From Chitinophaga pinensis (GTDB lineage: Bacteria; Bacteroidota; Bacteroidia; UKL13-3), in NCBI GenBank assembly GCA_945860865.1, contig CAMARW010000001.1:710294-774293 (forward strand): a DNA stretch of 64,000 bases, read 5' to 3'. This document shows positions 19,167 to 28,911 of this stretch, piece by piece. Numbering within the stretch: position 1 is the first letter of the stretch; every line of letters starts with the position of its first letter. Under the pieces are notes generated by a model. That model saw only the letters and a list, made by a program, of their open reading frames with translations. It was not told where the DNA came from and searched no databases. A program made the translations under genes and the position numbers.

Positions 19167-19201
19167 AACTTAAAACTTAAAACTTAAAACTTAAAACTTA
19201 A
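19167..19201 (+). repeat. Five tandem AACTTAA heptamers abutting a start codon
   Basis: Five perfect copies of the 7-mer AACTTAA fill 19167-19201, directly before the ATG at 19203. They leave no recognisable Shine-Dalgarno sequence for the carbamoyltransferase. No inverted second arm is seen here, unlike the heptamer palindromes after position 32000. Confidence 0.85.
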
Positions 19202-19202
19202 A

Positions 19203-20927
19203 ATGATAATACTAGGATTAAATGCATATCATGCAGATTCATCTGCAGCGATTTTTGTAAATGGAGAAATGATTGCTGCTGCCGAAGAAGAAAGATTTAG
19301 AAGGATAAAGCATTGGGCAGGCTTTCCTTCAGAGGCAATTAAGTTTTGTCTTAAAGAGGTTGGTGTTTCTATTGCAGAGGTAGATTATATTTGCATTGGC
19401 AGAGATCCAAGTGCAAAAGTTTGGAAAAAGACAAAGTATGTTTTAAAGAGCCTAACTAAAAAGAATACCTTGCTTTTTGATCGATTAAAAAATAGCGGGA
19501 AAATTAAAAGTTTGGAATCGGAATTTGCAGATCTATTTAACGTTTCTGAGAAGTCAATAAAACCTAAAATTATTAATGTAGAACATCACAGGAGTCATTT
19601 GGCGTCCGCTTTTTTTGCAAGTCCATTTGAGGAAGCTGCAATATTATCTATTGATGGTTCTGGTGATTTTACCACTACCATGATTGCAGTCGGAAAAGGA
19701 AATCAAATAGAGGTAATAGATTCTGTAGATTTTCCGGCAAGTGCTGGTTTGTTTTATACTGCATTTACTCAATATTTGGGTTTTCCTCATTATGGTGATG
19801 AATATAAAGTAATGGGTTTAGCTCCTTATGGAAATCCAGTATACTTAGATGAGGTGAGGAAGTTATTATATTTTAAAGAGGATGGTTTGTTTGATTGGGA
19901 TGATTCATATTTTTCCAATCCAAACGAAATTAAAATGGATATGGAATCTAATATTCCTAAAATTTCTAATCTATATGGCCAAAAGTTTATTGAAGTTTTT
20001 GGTCCTCTCAGAAAGGAGGGTGAGGAACTAACACAAAAACACAAAGATATTGCTACTAGTGTGCAACGCGTTTGTGAAGAGTTGATCTTACATATTTTAA
20101 CCCATCTTCAAAAACGGACTGGGTTAAAAAATATATGTATTGCTGGAGGGGTAGCTCAAAATTCTGTAGCAAATGGGAAAATATTGGAAAACACACTATT
20201 TGAAAATCTATATATTCCTTCTGCTGGACATGATGCCGGAATAAGCATGGGTTGTGCTTTGTATGCCTATAACCATATTTTAAAACAACCTAGAGCTAAA
20301 GCGGTATATAATGCGTACACCGGAAGTAAATTTACTAACGATGAAGTTGAAGCCTTTTTAAAAGAAAGAGGAATTAAATACGAAAGACTGGAAGATGCAG
20401 AATTGTATGATAAAATAACGGATAAATTAATTGAACCAGGCGTGGTAGGATGGTTTAGTGGCAGGGCTGAGTTTGGACCTAGAGCCTTAGGGGGTAGAAG
20501 TATTATTGCCGACCCTAGAAATAACAAAGCAAAGGAGCTCTTGAATGCAAAAATTAAGCGTAGAGAAAGCTTTAGGCCTTTTGCTCCAAGTATTTTGAAA
20601 GAATATGTGGCAGATTATTTTACAAAAGTTGAAGATGTTCCATTTATGGAAAAAGTGTTTCCAATCAAACCAGAAAAACATGTAGAAATTCCAGCTGTAA
20701 CGCATGTAGATGGCACAGGGCGCTTGCAAACGGTTAGTAAAGATGTGAGTCCAAGATACTATGCGCTTATAGACCGTTTCCGGGAAAAAACCGGGGTGCC
20801 AATACTATTAAATACATCTTTTAATGAAAATGAACCTATCGTAAATACGCCGGCAGAGGCCTTGGATTGTTTTTTACGGACACAAATGGATATGTTGGTT
20901 ATTGAGAATTGCATCATTGTAAGATAG
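19203..20927 (+). CDS. Carbamoyltransferase, NodU/CmcH family
   Basis: This enzyme transfers a carbamoyl group from carbamoyl phosphate (through carbamoyl-adenylate) to a sugar hydroxyl. At 574 residues it has the family's usual length. The N-terminal Kae1-like domain begins ILGLNAYHADSSAA and contains VEHHRSHLASAFF (about 127-139), with metal-binding His residues, and SIDGSGD (about 152-158). The YrdC-like C-terminal domain holds VGWFSGRAEFGPRALGGRS (about 416-434) and LLNTSFNENEPIV (about 537-549). The carAB genes 4 kb downstream could supply its carbamoyl phosphate. Confidence 0.93.
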   Translation: MIILGLNAYHADSSAAIFVNGEMIAAAEEERFRRIKHWAGFPSEAIKFCLKEVGVSIAEVDYICIGRDPSAKVWKKTKYVLKSLTKKNTLLFDRLKNSGKIKSLESEFADLFNVSEKSIKPKIINVEHHRSHLASAFFASPFEEAAILSIDGSGDFTTTMIAVGKGNQIEVIDSVDFPASAGLFYTAFTQYLGFPHYGDEYKVMGLAPYGNPVYLDEVRKLLYFKEDGLFDWDDSYFSNPNEIKMDMESNIPKISNLYGQKFIEVFGPLRKEGEELTQKHKDIATSVQRVCEELILHILTHLQKRTGLKNICIAGGVAQNSVANGKILENTLFENLYIPSAGHDAGISMGCALYAYNHILKQPRAKAVYNAYTGSKFTNDEVEAFLKERGIKYERLEDAELYDKITDKLIEPGVVGWFSGRAEFGPRALGGRSIIADPRNNKAKELLNAKIKRRESFRPFAPSILKEYVADYFTKVEDVPFMEKVFPIKPEKHVEIPAVTHVDGTGRLQTVSKDVSPRYYALIDRFREKTGVPILLNTSFNENEPIVNTPAEALDCFLRTQMDMLVIENCIIVR

Positions 20928-20945
20928 TTTTAAATAAAAGTAATT

Positions 20946-21735
20946 TTGAAGAATAAGCATATCAATACCTTTCTATTAGTAATTGTAAATATTTTAATTT
21001 TAGGTGCTATTTTTTTTTAAGTATGTTGATTATAAATATGAGGATGCGATTTACAGAAGTTTAGTAACAGCTAATTGGGTGAAAAACGACCAAGAACAAA
21101 CCTTTAAAAATTTGTTAAATTTAACGCATAACATACAAACTGACAGAAGAGAATATATAAATGAATTATATGGAATGAACCCTTTTAAGTCTCGTTGGAT
21201 GAGGTCTGGTGACATTCAATTATTAGATGCGAGTGGGTCTTGTGGTAATTTTTCTCATGTTTTGGCAGAACTATGTCTTCATGCAGATATGGACGTGAGA
21301 ATTGTGCAATTAATACATCAGGGCCTTTTTGGAGGGCATAATATTGTGGAGGTTTTGGTAAATAATAAATGGGTTGCTGCGGATGGATTGTGGAAGATGT
21401 ATTTTATTAATTCTGATTCTACTTTAGCTTCGCTTGAAGACATTAAGTCTAATTTAGATTTCTTCGCAAAACAGATCCCTACTGATTATCCTTATATGAA
21501 TGCTTATTTGGAATATCACTATACCAATTGGGATAAGATTCCATTTTTAATGCCAGCTATCTATAATGGGCTTAAGTTAATTTTAGGAGAAAAAAGAACT
21601 AATGAAATATCTTTAAGAGTTTATTTTTTAAATTTACATAAAGCTCATTTTTACTTTTTATGGATATTATATCTTCCAATACTAATTTTCACGCTATATG
21701 TTTTTTATCAAATATTAATAAAGGATTATCGTTAA
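20946..21735 (+). pseudogene. Transglutaminase-like membrane-anchored protein, frameshifted at a T9 tract
   Basis: From GTG at 21004 an open frame of 243 codons carries a transglutaminase-like triad: Cys in SGSCGNFSHV (about residue 79), His in FGGHNIVEV and Asp in VAADGLWKM, plus a C-terminal membrane segment near 215-238. The frame just upstream, from TTG 20946, encodes a good hydrophobic N-terminus (HINTFLLVIVNILILGAIFF) that stops at 21018-21020. Removing one T from the T9 run at 21010-21018 joins the two into one anchored protein. This is either a true frameshift, a slippage switch or a sequencing error. The downstream part alone could still be made. Confidence 0.7.
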
Positions 21736-21756
21736 GATTAAGTAATTGTTTTTAGT

Positions 21757-22983
21757 TTGAGAATTTTAATTATAACTCAGGTTTTTTATCCTGATACAGT
21801 TGCAACAGGTCAGGTTTTATGGGATTTAGCAGAATTCATTGCTGCTAAAGGAAATACCGTTACAACAATAACCAGTAAATATCCTTATGAAGATAAACAT
21901 CAAGTTTATCCAAATGAGGAGTATGTTAAGGGCGTAAGGATAATAAGACTTGGCCAATCTAAGTTAGGAAAGTCAAATTCCTTCTTTCGCATCATAGACT
22001 TTTTTTCATTTAATATTTCGATATTTATTAAGCTATTAGGCATTAGGTCTAAAGACTATGATGTTATTTTAGGTACTACTGTGCCGCCTTTTTTAGCCTT
22101 GATAGGAGTTTTGATATCAAAAATAAAGAAAATACCATTTTGTTATTATGTAATGGATTTACAACCAGAACTTAGCATAGCATCTGGTTTATTAAAGAGC
22201 AAATCATTTTTTTCAAGGATATTAACTTACCTCGGAAATTACAGTATAAATAAGTCGAGCTTAATTATTTCTCTTGATAATTTTATGACGCAATATTTAT
22301 GCGAAAGAGGTGCTAAATTGGATAACATAATTACTGTTCCAATTTGGCCCTTAATGGAAAATAGGTATACAGGAAGTAGAATAGAAAATCCCTTTAGGAA
22401 GAAGTTTGATTTTGGGGATAAAATAGTTTGTATGTATTCAGGCAATCATGCTTATGTTCACCCATTAGATACTATTTTAAATACTGCAAAAGCTTTGTCA
22501 AATGACGATAGATTTCTTTTTGTTTTTATTGGCGGCGGTGTAAGGAAAAAGGATGTAACTAATTTTGTAAAAGAGAATGGTATAAGAAATGTATTACAGC
22601 TTCCGTTTCAACCTCGAAATATAATACATGAATCTCTAGCCTCTGCAGATGTGCAGATTGTAATTCTGGGCGATGGAATGGTCGGATTTACACACCCAAA
22701 TAAGATATATGGAGCACTTTTTGTTGGGAAACCGATTTTATATGTTGGCCCTCAACAATCTCACGTTACTGAAATTTTAAGTGAATTGCCAGGAAATATA
22801 ATTTGCCAGCATGGAGAAGTTAAATTACTAACAAATAAGTTAATTGAGTTTGCAGATTCTTCTGTTAATGATTGGAAAAAAATTGGAGATAATAACTCTA
22901 ATTATGCAGAAAGAAATTTTAATCCTGATTTTTTGAAGAATAAAATTTACCAAGGTTTGTTGTCTCTAAACGACAGAAATTAA
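21757..22983 (+). CDS. Glycosyltransferase family 4 (WcaI-like)
   Basis: A 408-residue GT-B glycosyltransferase. It begins ILIITQVFYPDTVATGQVLWDLA, the pattern of WcaI/WbuB-type enzymes that use nucleotide sugars such as fucose or acetamido sugars. YVMDLQPELSIASGLL lies near residue 130 and CMYSGNHAYVHPLDTIL near 225. The donor site is around FTHPNKIYGALFVGKPILYVG (about 309-329), which lacks a canonical E-x7-E. The start is TTG at 21757. It precedes GDP-fucose synthase, so it might be a fucosyltransferase, but that is a guess. Confidence 0.8.
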   Translation: MRILIITQVFYPDTVATGQVLWDLAEFIAAKGNTVTTITSKYPYEDKHQVYPNEEYVKGVRIIRLGQSKLGKSNSFFRIIDFFSFNISIFIKLLGIRSKDYDVILGTTVPPFLALIGVLISKIKKIPFCYYVMDLQPELSIASGLLKSKSFFSRILTYLGNYSINKSSLIISLDNFMTQYLCERGAKLDNIITVPIWPLMENRYTGSRIENPFRKKFDFGDKIVCMYSGNHAYVHPLDTILNTAKALSNDDRFLFVFIGGGVRKKDVTNFVKENGIRNVLQLPFQPRNIIHESLASADVQIVILGDGMVGFTHPNKIYGALFVGKPILYVGPQQSHVTEILSELPGNIICQHGEVKLLTNKLIEFADSSVNDWKKIGDNNSNYAERNFNPDFLKNKIYQGLLSLNDRN

Positions 22984-23011
22984 TTTTTAAAATTCAAATT
23001 TATATAGATTG

Positions 23012-23944
23012 ATGAAAAAAAGTGATAAGATATATATAGCTGGTCACAGAGGTATGGTAGGTTCAGCCATTTTAAGGGCGTTGAAGAATAGTGGATTTGA
23101 AAATTTTGTTCTCAAAACGTCTCAACAATTGGATTTACGGAATCAATCTTTGGTAGTGGATTTTTTTCAAACAGAGAAACCTGATTTTGTATTTTTGGCA
23201 GCAGCTAAGGTGGGAGGTATATATGCTAATAATGTTTTTAGGGCCGATTTTATTTATGAAAACTTAGCCATTCAAAACAACATAATAAACAGTGCTTATT
23301 TAACCGGGGTTAAAAAACTTCTTTTTTTAGGTTCCTCATGTATTTATCCAAAGTTAGCTGAGCAACCAATAAATGAATCTTCGTTACTAACAGGTAAATT
23401 AGAATTTACAAACGAACCTTATGCAATTGCAAAAATTGCTGGTATTAAGATGTGTGATGCTTATAGAGATCAATATGGTTGTAATTTTATTTCAGCTATG
23501 CCAACCAATTTATATGGGCCAAATGATAATTATGATATAAATAATTCTCATGTATTGCCAGCCTTATTAAGAAAATTCATTGTGGCAAAACGAGAGGTTA
23601 AGAATACTGTTGAAATTTGGGGGACAGGAACACCTATGCGCGAATTTTTACATGTAGATGATTTGGCTGATGCTTGTTTGTTTTTAATGCAAAATTACAA
23701 TGAATCTGGAATTATCAATGTAGGAACAGGTGAAGATATTTCAATTTTAGATTTGGCATTACTAGTAAAGGAAATTACTGGATTTGAAGGTGAAATAGTA
23801 TTTGATGCTTCAAAGCCAGATGGAACTCCAAGAAAATTGCTTGATGTGAAAAAAATAAACGATCTCGGCTGGCAAGCTAAAATTAAATTGAAAGATGGGA
23901 TTGAAAAAGTTTATCAAGAAATTAAAGACAATAGCTGGAATTAG
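23012..23944 (+). CDS. fcl: GDP-L-fucose synthase
   Basis: This enzyme converts GDP-4-keto-6-deoxymannose to GDP-L-fucose by 3,5-epimerisation and NADPH reduction. It has 310 residues, the family's usual length. Signatures are [14 protein letters not shown] (NADP motif, about residues 7-20), AAAKVGGI (about 62-69), FLGSSCIYP (about 104-112) and [12 protein letters not shown], with the Tyr-x-x-x-Lys pair near 134-138. [12 protein letters not shown] lies near 211. I place the start at the ATG at 23012 rather than the TTG 3 bp before. The GDP-mannose dehydratase gene that makes its substrate is at 53762-54895. Confidence 0.95.
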   Translation: MKKSDKIYIAGHRGMVGSAILRALKNSGFENFVLKTSQQLDLRNQSLVVDFFQTEKPDFVFLAAAKVGGIYANNVFRADFIYENLAIQNNIINSAYLTGVKKLLFLGSSCIYPKLAEQPINESSLLTGKLEFTNEPYAIAKIAGIKMCDAYRDQYGCNFISAMPTNLYGPNDNYDINNSHVLPALLRKFIVAKREVKNTVEIWGTGTPMREFLHVDDLADACLFLMQNYNESGIINVGTGEDISILDLALLVKEITGFEGEIVFDASKPDGTPRKLLDVKKINDLGWQAKIKLKDGIEKVYQEIKDNSWN

Positions 23945-24002
23945 TTTCGTTTTTATTTAAGTATAAGTTAATTCTAAAGTGCAGGGAGACCGTTTTATCC
24001 AA

Positions 24003-24977
24003 ATGTTTAAGTTCAATGAAATAATTTTAAATAATGGTCTAATACTCTATTTACTAATTCTATTCCTTCTCGAACTCGCCTATCTAAAAATTGCAGATTA
24101 TTATAATATCATAGATAAGCCTAATGCGCGTAGTTCACATACTATTCCCATCATACGCGGTGGGGGAATTGTTTTTGTTTTAGGATTTTTGCTTTGGAGT
24201 GCTGTAAATCAATTTGCTTATCCTTATTTATTGGTAGGGGTTTTACTTGCGGCAATTATTAGTTTTATAGATGATATTAAAGCGCTACCAAGCATATTAA
24301 GATTTGGTGTGCACATAATATCCGTTGCGCTGTTTTTGTTTCAGCTTGGGCTGCTTCAATTTTCTTGGTGGCTTCTTCCTCTTTTTATTTTATTAATTGG
24401 TATAAAAAATGCCTATAATTTCATGGATGGGATAAATGGAATTACTGGGTTTTATAGCCTTGCCATTTTTATTCCTTTTTGGATTACCGAGCAGGATGAA
24501 CTTCTAAAAGGATTTATAGGGGTTGCGATGGTTTCATTAGTGGTGTTTTTATTCTTTAATGCTCGTAAAAGGGCAAAATGTTTTGCAGGTGATATAGGAA
24601 GCATTAGTATTGCTTTAATGGTCATGTTTGCAATTGTTCATAGAATTATTGAGACAGGTAATTATATATATATGTTGGCCCTGTTGGTTTATGGTATTGA
24701 TAGCATATTTACAATCGCGCAAAGGCTATTCCAAGGTGAAAATATTTTCAAGGCACATCGCAAACATTTGTATCAATATTTAGTAAATGAATTTAAAATA
24801 CCACATTTATTAGTTAGTGGAATTTATGCCGTTTTGCAGCTGCTATTTAACTTTTGGCTATTGATGGCTGAACCTAGTATAAATATAGCATTGGGTTTTG
24901 CCTTACTATTTGGGGTAAGCTATATGTTGCTCAAGTTTGTATTACATAAGCGGATAGGGCACTTTAATTATAATTAG
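24003..24977 (+). CDS. Polyprenyl-phosphate glycosyl-1-phosphate transferase (WecA/MraY family)
   Basis: This membrane enzyme starts repeat-unit synthesis by moving a sugar-1-phosphate from UDP-sugar to undecaprenyl phosphate. About nine to ten membrane segments are seen. Family motifs are DKPNARSSHTIPIIRGGGI (about residues 37-55), ISFIDDIKALPS (about 82-93, the metal-binding DD), NAYNFMDGINGI (about 137-148, N-x-x-N-x-x-D) and HRKHLYQ (about 255-261). The open frame extends to GTG 23979, but ATG 24003 gives a better start behind a GGGAG. It is followed 6 bp later by carA. Confidence 0.88.
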   Translation: MFKFNEIILNNGLILYLLILFLLELAYLKIADYYNIIDKPNARSSHTIPIIRGGGIVFVLGFLLWSAVNQFAYPYLLVGVLLAAIISFIDDIKALPSILRFGVHIISVALFLFQLGLLQFSWWLLPLFILLIGIKNAYNFMDGINGITGFYSLAIFIPFWITEQDELLKGFIGVAMVSLVVFLFFNARKRAKCFAGDIGSISIALMVMFAIVHRIIETGNYIYMLALLVYGIDSIFTIAQRLFQGENIFKAHRKHLYQYLVNEFKIPHLLVSGIYAVLQLLFNFWLLMAEPSINIALGFALLFGVSYMLLKFVLHKRIGHFNYN

Positions 24978-24983
24978 AAAATA

Positions 24984-26081
24984 ATGCGTCAGAATAATAA
25001 ATTTCCAGCCACTTTACTGCTTGCAGATGGTACCGTATTTTGCGGAACTTCTATCGGAAAGATAGGATCTACAACAGGTGAAATATGTTTTAATACGGGT
25101 ATGACCGGCTACCAAGAGATCTTTACTGATCCAAGTTATACTGGCCAAATTTTGCTTCAAACCAATGTTCATATTGGTAATTATGGCGTTAACCAATTAG
25201 AACAAGAATCAGATACCATTAAAATTGCTGGCTTGGTTTGCAAAAACTTTAATGTGCCTTATTCACGTAGGCAAGCAGATCAATCGGTTCAAGAATATTT
25301 TGCGCTAAATAATATTGTTGGCATCACAGATTTAGATACCCGCGAAATTGTGCGCCATGTTCGCAGCAAAGGTGCCATGAACGCTATTATTTCTTCCGAA
25401 GGCAAAAGCATTGAGGAGCTAAAATTGCAATTGGCCGCAGTGCCAAGCATGGAAGGTTTAGAGCTTTCTAGCACTGTATCAACCAAGGAAACCTATTATT
25501 TGGGAGATTCAAGCGCAGCAAAAAGAGTAGCCGTTTTAGATTTAGGTGTTAAACAAAACATCTTAAGGTGCATTGAAGAAAGAGGAGCCTACCTTGCTGT
25601 TTTTAATTGTACTGCCACTTTTGAGGAAATGATGCAGTTTAAACCAACCGGTTTCATGATTAGTAATGGTCCGGGCGACCCAGCCGTTATGCCATGCGCA
25701 GTTGAAACAGTTAAGAAAATTGTGGATGCCAATATTCCATTGTTTGGAATTTGCCTTGGACATCAAATGTTAGCTGAATCGCAAGGTCTAAAAACTTATA
25801 AAATGTTCAATGGACATAGAGGTTTAAACCATCCCGTAAAAAACCTTATTACAGGTAAATGTGAAATTACCTCTCAAAACCACGGTTTTGGGGTTAAGAT
25901 GGATGAAACTTTAGATCATCCTACCGTTGAATTAACGCATATCAATTTAAATGATAATACAGTGGAGGGAATTAGGGTCAAAAATAAAAAAGCATTTTCA
26001 GTGCAATACCATCCAGAAGCTGCACCAGGGCCAGAAGATAGCCGCTATTTGTTTGATGATTTTATAGCCTTAATGAATTAG
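24984..26081 (+). CDS. carA: Carbamoyl-phosphate synthase small subunit
   Basis: The glutaminase subunit, which hydrolyses glutamine and feeds ammonia to CarB for carbamoyl phosphate, a precursor of arginine and pyrimidines. At 365 residues it is typical. The N-terminal CPSase domain has TGMTGYQEIFTDPSY (about residues 39-53). The class I glutamine amidotransferase domain has MISNGPGDP (about 218-226), GICLGHQML with the nucleophilic Cys (about 255-263), and QYHPEAAPGP with the His and Glu of the triad (about 341-350). It is in an operon-like run with carB, 10 bp downstream, inside the polysaccharide locus. Confidence 0.96.
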   Translation: MRQNNKFPATLLLADGTVFCGTSIGKIGSTTGEICFNTGMTGYQEIFTDPSYTGQILLQTNVHIGNYGVNQLEQESDTIKIAGLVCKNFNVPYSRRQADQSVQEYFALNNIVGITDLDTREIVRHVRSKGAMNAIISSEGKSIEELKLQLAAVPSMEGLELSSTVSTKETYYLGDSSAAKRVAVLDLGVKQNILRCIEERGAYLAVFNCTATFEEMMQFKPTGFMISNGPGDPAVMPCAVETVKKIVDANIPLFGICLGHQMLAESQGLKTYKMFNGHRGLNHPVKNLITGKCEITSQNHGFGVKMDETLDHPTVELTHINLNDNTVEGIRVKNKKAFSVQYHPEAAPGPEDSRYLFDDFIALMN

Positions 26082-26091
26082 TTAAAATAAT

Positions 26092-28911
26092 ATGCCAAAA
26101 GATAGCAGTATTCGTTCTGTCCTACTAATAGGTAGTGGTCCAATCATCATTGGTCAAGCCTGTGAATTTGATTATAGTGGAAGTCAAGCCGCTAGATCGC
26201 TCAAAGAGGAGGGAATCAAAGTTATTCTTATCAATAGCAATCCAGCTACCATCATGACCGACCCAGTTACTGCAGATCATGTGTATTTGCTTCCGCTCAA
26301 TCCAGCCTCAATTGAACAAATATTAACTGAGCACCAAATTGATGCGGTTTTGCCTACCATGGGTGGTCAAACAGCCTTGAATCTTGCCATTGAATGTGAT
26401 GAGATGGGTCTTTGGAAAAAGTACAATGTTCGCATGATTGGTGTTGATATTGATGCTATAGAAACAACAGAAAACAGGGAAAAATTTCGCCAAAAAATGA
26501 TAGATATTGGTGTGCCTGTTGCCGATTCAAAAGTGGCTAATTCATTTTTAGAGGGTAAAGAGATTGCTCAAAGAATAGGGTTTCCTTTGGTAATTAGGCC
26601 TTCTTATACCTTAGGCGGATCAGGTGGAGGTTTTGTTTGGGTTAAGGAAGAATTAGACGCAGCTTTGCAACGCGGATTATCTGCATCGCCAACGCATGAG
26701 GTATTGGTTGAAAAAGCAGTGTTTGGTTGGAAAGAATATGAATTAGAGTTATTACGCGATCAAAACGATAGCGTAGCCATTATTTGTACCATTGAGAATT
26801 TTGATCCAATGGGTATTCATACCGGAGATTCAATCACTGTTGCTCCTGCCATGACCTTAAGCGATACGGTGTTTCAGCGTATGCGTACCATGGCCATTCA
26901 CATGATGCGCTCAATAGGAAATTTTGCTGGTGGTTGTAATGTTCAATTTGCCGTGAACCCAGAAGACGAGGCTATCATTTCGGTTGAAATTAACCCTAGG
27001 GTTTCTAGGTCATCTGCACTTGCAAGTAAAGCAACTGGTTATCCTATTGCTAAAATTGCTGCAAAACTGGCGATAGGTTATCATTTGGATGAGCTTAAAA
27101 ACCCAGTAACAAAAACTACTTCAGCATACTTTGAACCAGCTATTGATTATGTGATAGTGAAAATTCCTCGTTGGAATTTTGATAAATTTAAAGGCGCAAA
27201 TAAAACCTTAGGCCTACAAATGAAATCTGTAGGTGAGGTAATGGGTATTGGAAGAACCTTTATTGAGGCCTTACAAAAAGCCACACAAAGCTTAGAAATC
27301 AAACGCAACGGTTTAGGTTCAGACGGCTACCAACAGCGTAACTTGGAAGACATTGTAGATAAATTGAAGAACGCAAGTTGGGATAGGATATTTGCTGTAA
27401 AAGATGCCTTGAGCTTAGGTATGCCAATATCATCTGTAGAAAAAATCACTCGAATAGACCGTTGGTTTTTAACTCAGATAAATGATATGGTGCGCTTAGA
27501 AAGTGATGCCAAACGATTTAATATAGGCACGCTGCCCAAAGAATTAATGACAGAGCTCAAACAAAAAGGGTATAGTGATATTCAAATAGCTTACCTACTT
27601 GGTGGAGATACCACTGAAGATGAGGTTTGGGACTTAAGAAAATCAATGGGCATACACCGCATTTATAAAATGGTTGATACCTGTGCCGCAGAGTTTCCAT
27701 CGCCAACCAACTATTTCTATTCAAGCTTTGATGGTGAAAACGAAAGTATCGTTAGCGATAAAAAGAAAGTAATCGTTTTAGGATCTGGTCCGAACCGAAT
27801 TGGACAAGGAATAGAATTTGACTATAGCTGCGTGCATGGCCTTTTGGCCGCAAAAGAATCTGGCTTCGAAGCCATCATGATCAACTGTAACCCCGAAACG
27901 GTAAGTACAGACTTTGACATGGCAGACAAACTTTACTTTGAGCCTGTTTTCTGGGAAGCCTTAAGAGAAATAGTTGAGCTTGAGAAACCTGTTGGGGTAA
28001 TAGTTCAACTTGGCGGACAAACAGCCTTAAAACTTGCCAGGAAACTGGAGGCAATGGGCGTTAAAATAATTGGGACCAGCTTTGCCAACATGGACATATC
28101 TGAAGACAGGGGTTCGTTTTCTGACTTATTAAAAGAGCTTGAGATTCCTTACCCAGATTATGGCGTGGCAGAAGATGCAGATGAAGCGGTTGCTGTTGCG
28201 AATAAAATTGGGTATCCTGTATTGGTTAGACCAAGTTATGTATTGGGTGGGCAAGGAATGAAAATTGTAATCAATGATGAAGATTTAGAGCAAGCTGTAA
28301 TTTCATTATTGGGTGACTTACCAGGAAACAGAGTTTTAATTGATCACTTTTTAGATAGGGCAGAAGAAGCTGAAATAGATTTGATCTGTGATGGAAAAGA
28401 TGCACATGTAATTGGCATGATGGAACACATAGAGCCCGCAGGTATTCATAGCGGTGATAGTTATGCAGTTTTGCCTCCATTTAGTTTGAGCCAGCAAGTT
28501 CAAGATACCATGGAAAAGTATGCGCGCAACCTTGCCATTAAAATGAATATTGTCGGTTTATTAAATATACAATTTGCCATAAAAAACGAAAAGGTATATG
28601 TGATAGAAGCCAATCCTAGGGCTAGTAGAACCGTACCTTTTATAGCTAAAGCATACCAAATTCCATACATTAATATTGCTACCAAAATAATGCTTGGAGT
28701 TAATAGACTACACGACTTTAAATTTGAAAGAAAGTTGGTAGGATATGCCATCAAGGAGCCCGTATTTTCATACGAAAAATTTCCAGAGGTAAAGAAAGAG
28801 CTTGGACCAGAAATGAAATCAACGGGAGAGGCTATTCGTTTTATAAAAGATTTACAAGACCCTTATTTCCGACATTTGTATAAAGAGAAGAGTATGTACC
28901 TCAGTAAATAA
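26092..28911 (+). CDS. carB: Carbamoyl-phosphate synthase large subunit, without C-terminal allosteric domain
   Basis: CarB uses two ATP to build carbamoyl phosphate from bicarbonate and ammonia. The two homologous ATP-grasp halves are present: GSGPIIIGQACEFDYSG (about residues 14-30) with PSYTLGGSGGGFV, and GSGPNRIGQGIEFDYSC (about 563-579) with PSYVLGGQGMKIV. The protein ends at residue 939, shortly after the second ATP-grasp half. It therefore lacks the roughly 130-residue MGS-like domain through which ornithine and UMP act on E. coli CarB. I recall similar short CarB in other Bacteroidota, so this is probably normal. The stop overlaps the next ATG (TAATG). Confidence 0.95.
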   Translation: MPKDSSIRSVLLIGSGPIIIGQACEFDYSGSQAARSLKEEGIKVILINSNPATIMTDPVTADHVYLLPLNPASIEQILTEHQIDAVLPTMGGQTALNLAIECDEMGLWKKYNVRMIGVDIDAIETTENREKFRQKMIDIGVPVADSKVANSFLEGKEIAQRIGFPLVIRPSYTLGGSGGGFVWVKEELDAALQRGLSASPTHEVLVEKAVFGWKEYELELLRDQNDSVAIICTIENFDPMGIHTGDSITVAPAMTLSDTVFQRMRTMAIHMMRSIGNFAGGCNVQFAVNPEDEAIISVEINPRVSRSSALASKATGYPIAKIAAKLAIGYHLDELKNPVTKTTSAYFEPAIDYVIVKIPRWNFDKFKGANKTLGLQMKSVGEVMGIGRTFIEALQKATQSLEIKRNGLGSDGYQQRNLEDIVDKLKNASWDRIFAVKDALSLGMPISSVEKITRIDRWFLTQINDMVRLESDAKRFNIGTLPKELMTELKQKGYSDIQIAYLLGGDTTEDEVWDLRKSMGIHRIYKMVDTCAAEFPSPTNYFYSSFDGENESIVSDKKKVIVLGSGPNRIGQGIEFDYSCVHGLLAAKESGFEAIMINCNPETVSTDFDMADKLYFEPVFWEALREIVELEKPVGVIVQLGGQTALKLARKLEAMGVKIIGTSFANMDISEDRGSFSDLLKELEIPYPDYGVAEDADEAVAVANKIGYPVLVRPSYVLGGQGMKIVINDEDLEQAVISLLGDLPGNRVLIDHFLDRAEEAEIDLICDGKDAHVIGMMEHIEPAGIHSGDSYAVLPPFSLSQQVQDTMEKYARNLAIKMNIVGLLNIQFAIKNEKVYVIEANPRASRTVPFIAKAYQIPYINIATKIMLGVNRLHDFKFERKLVGYAIKEPVFSYEKFPEVKKELGPEMKSTGEAIRFIKDLQDPYFRHLYKEKSMYLSK

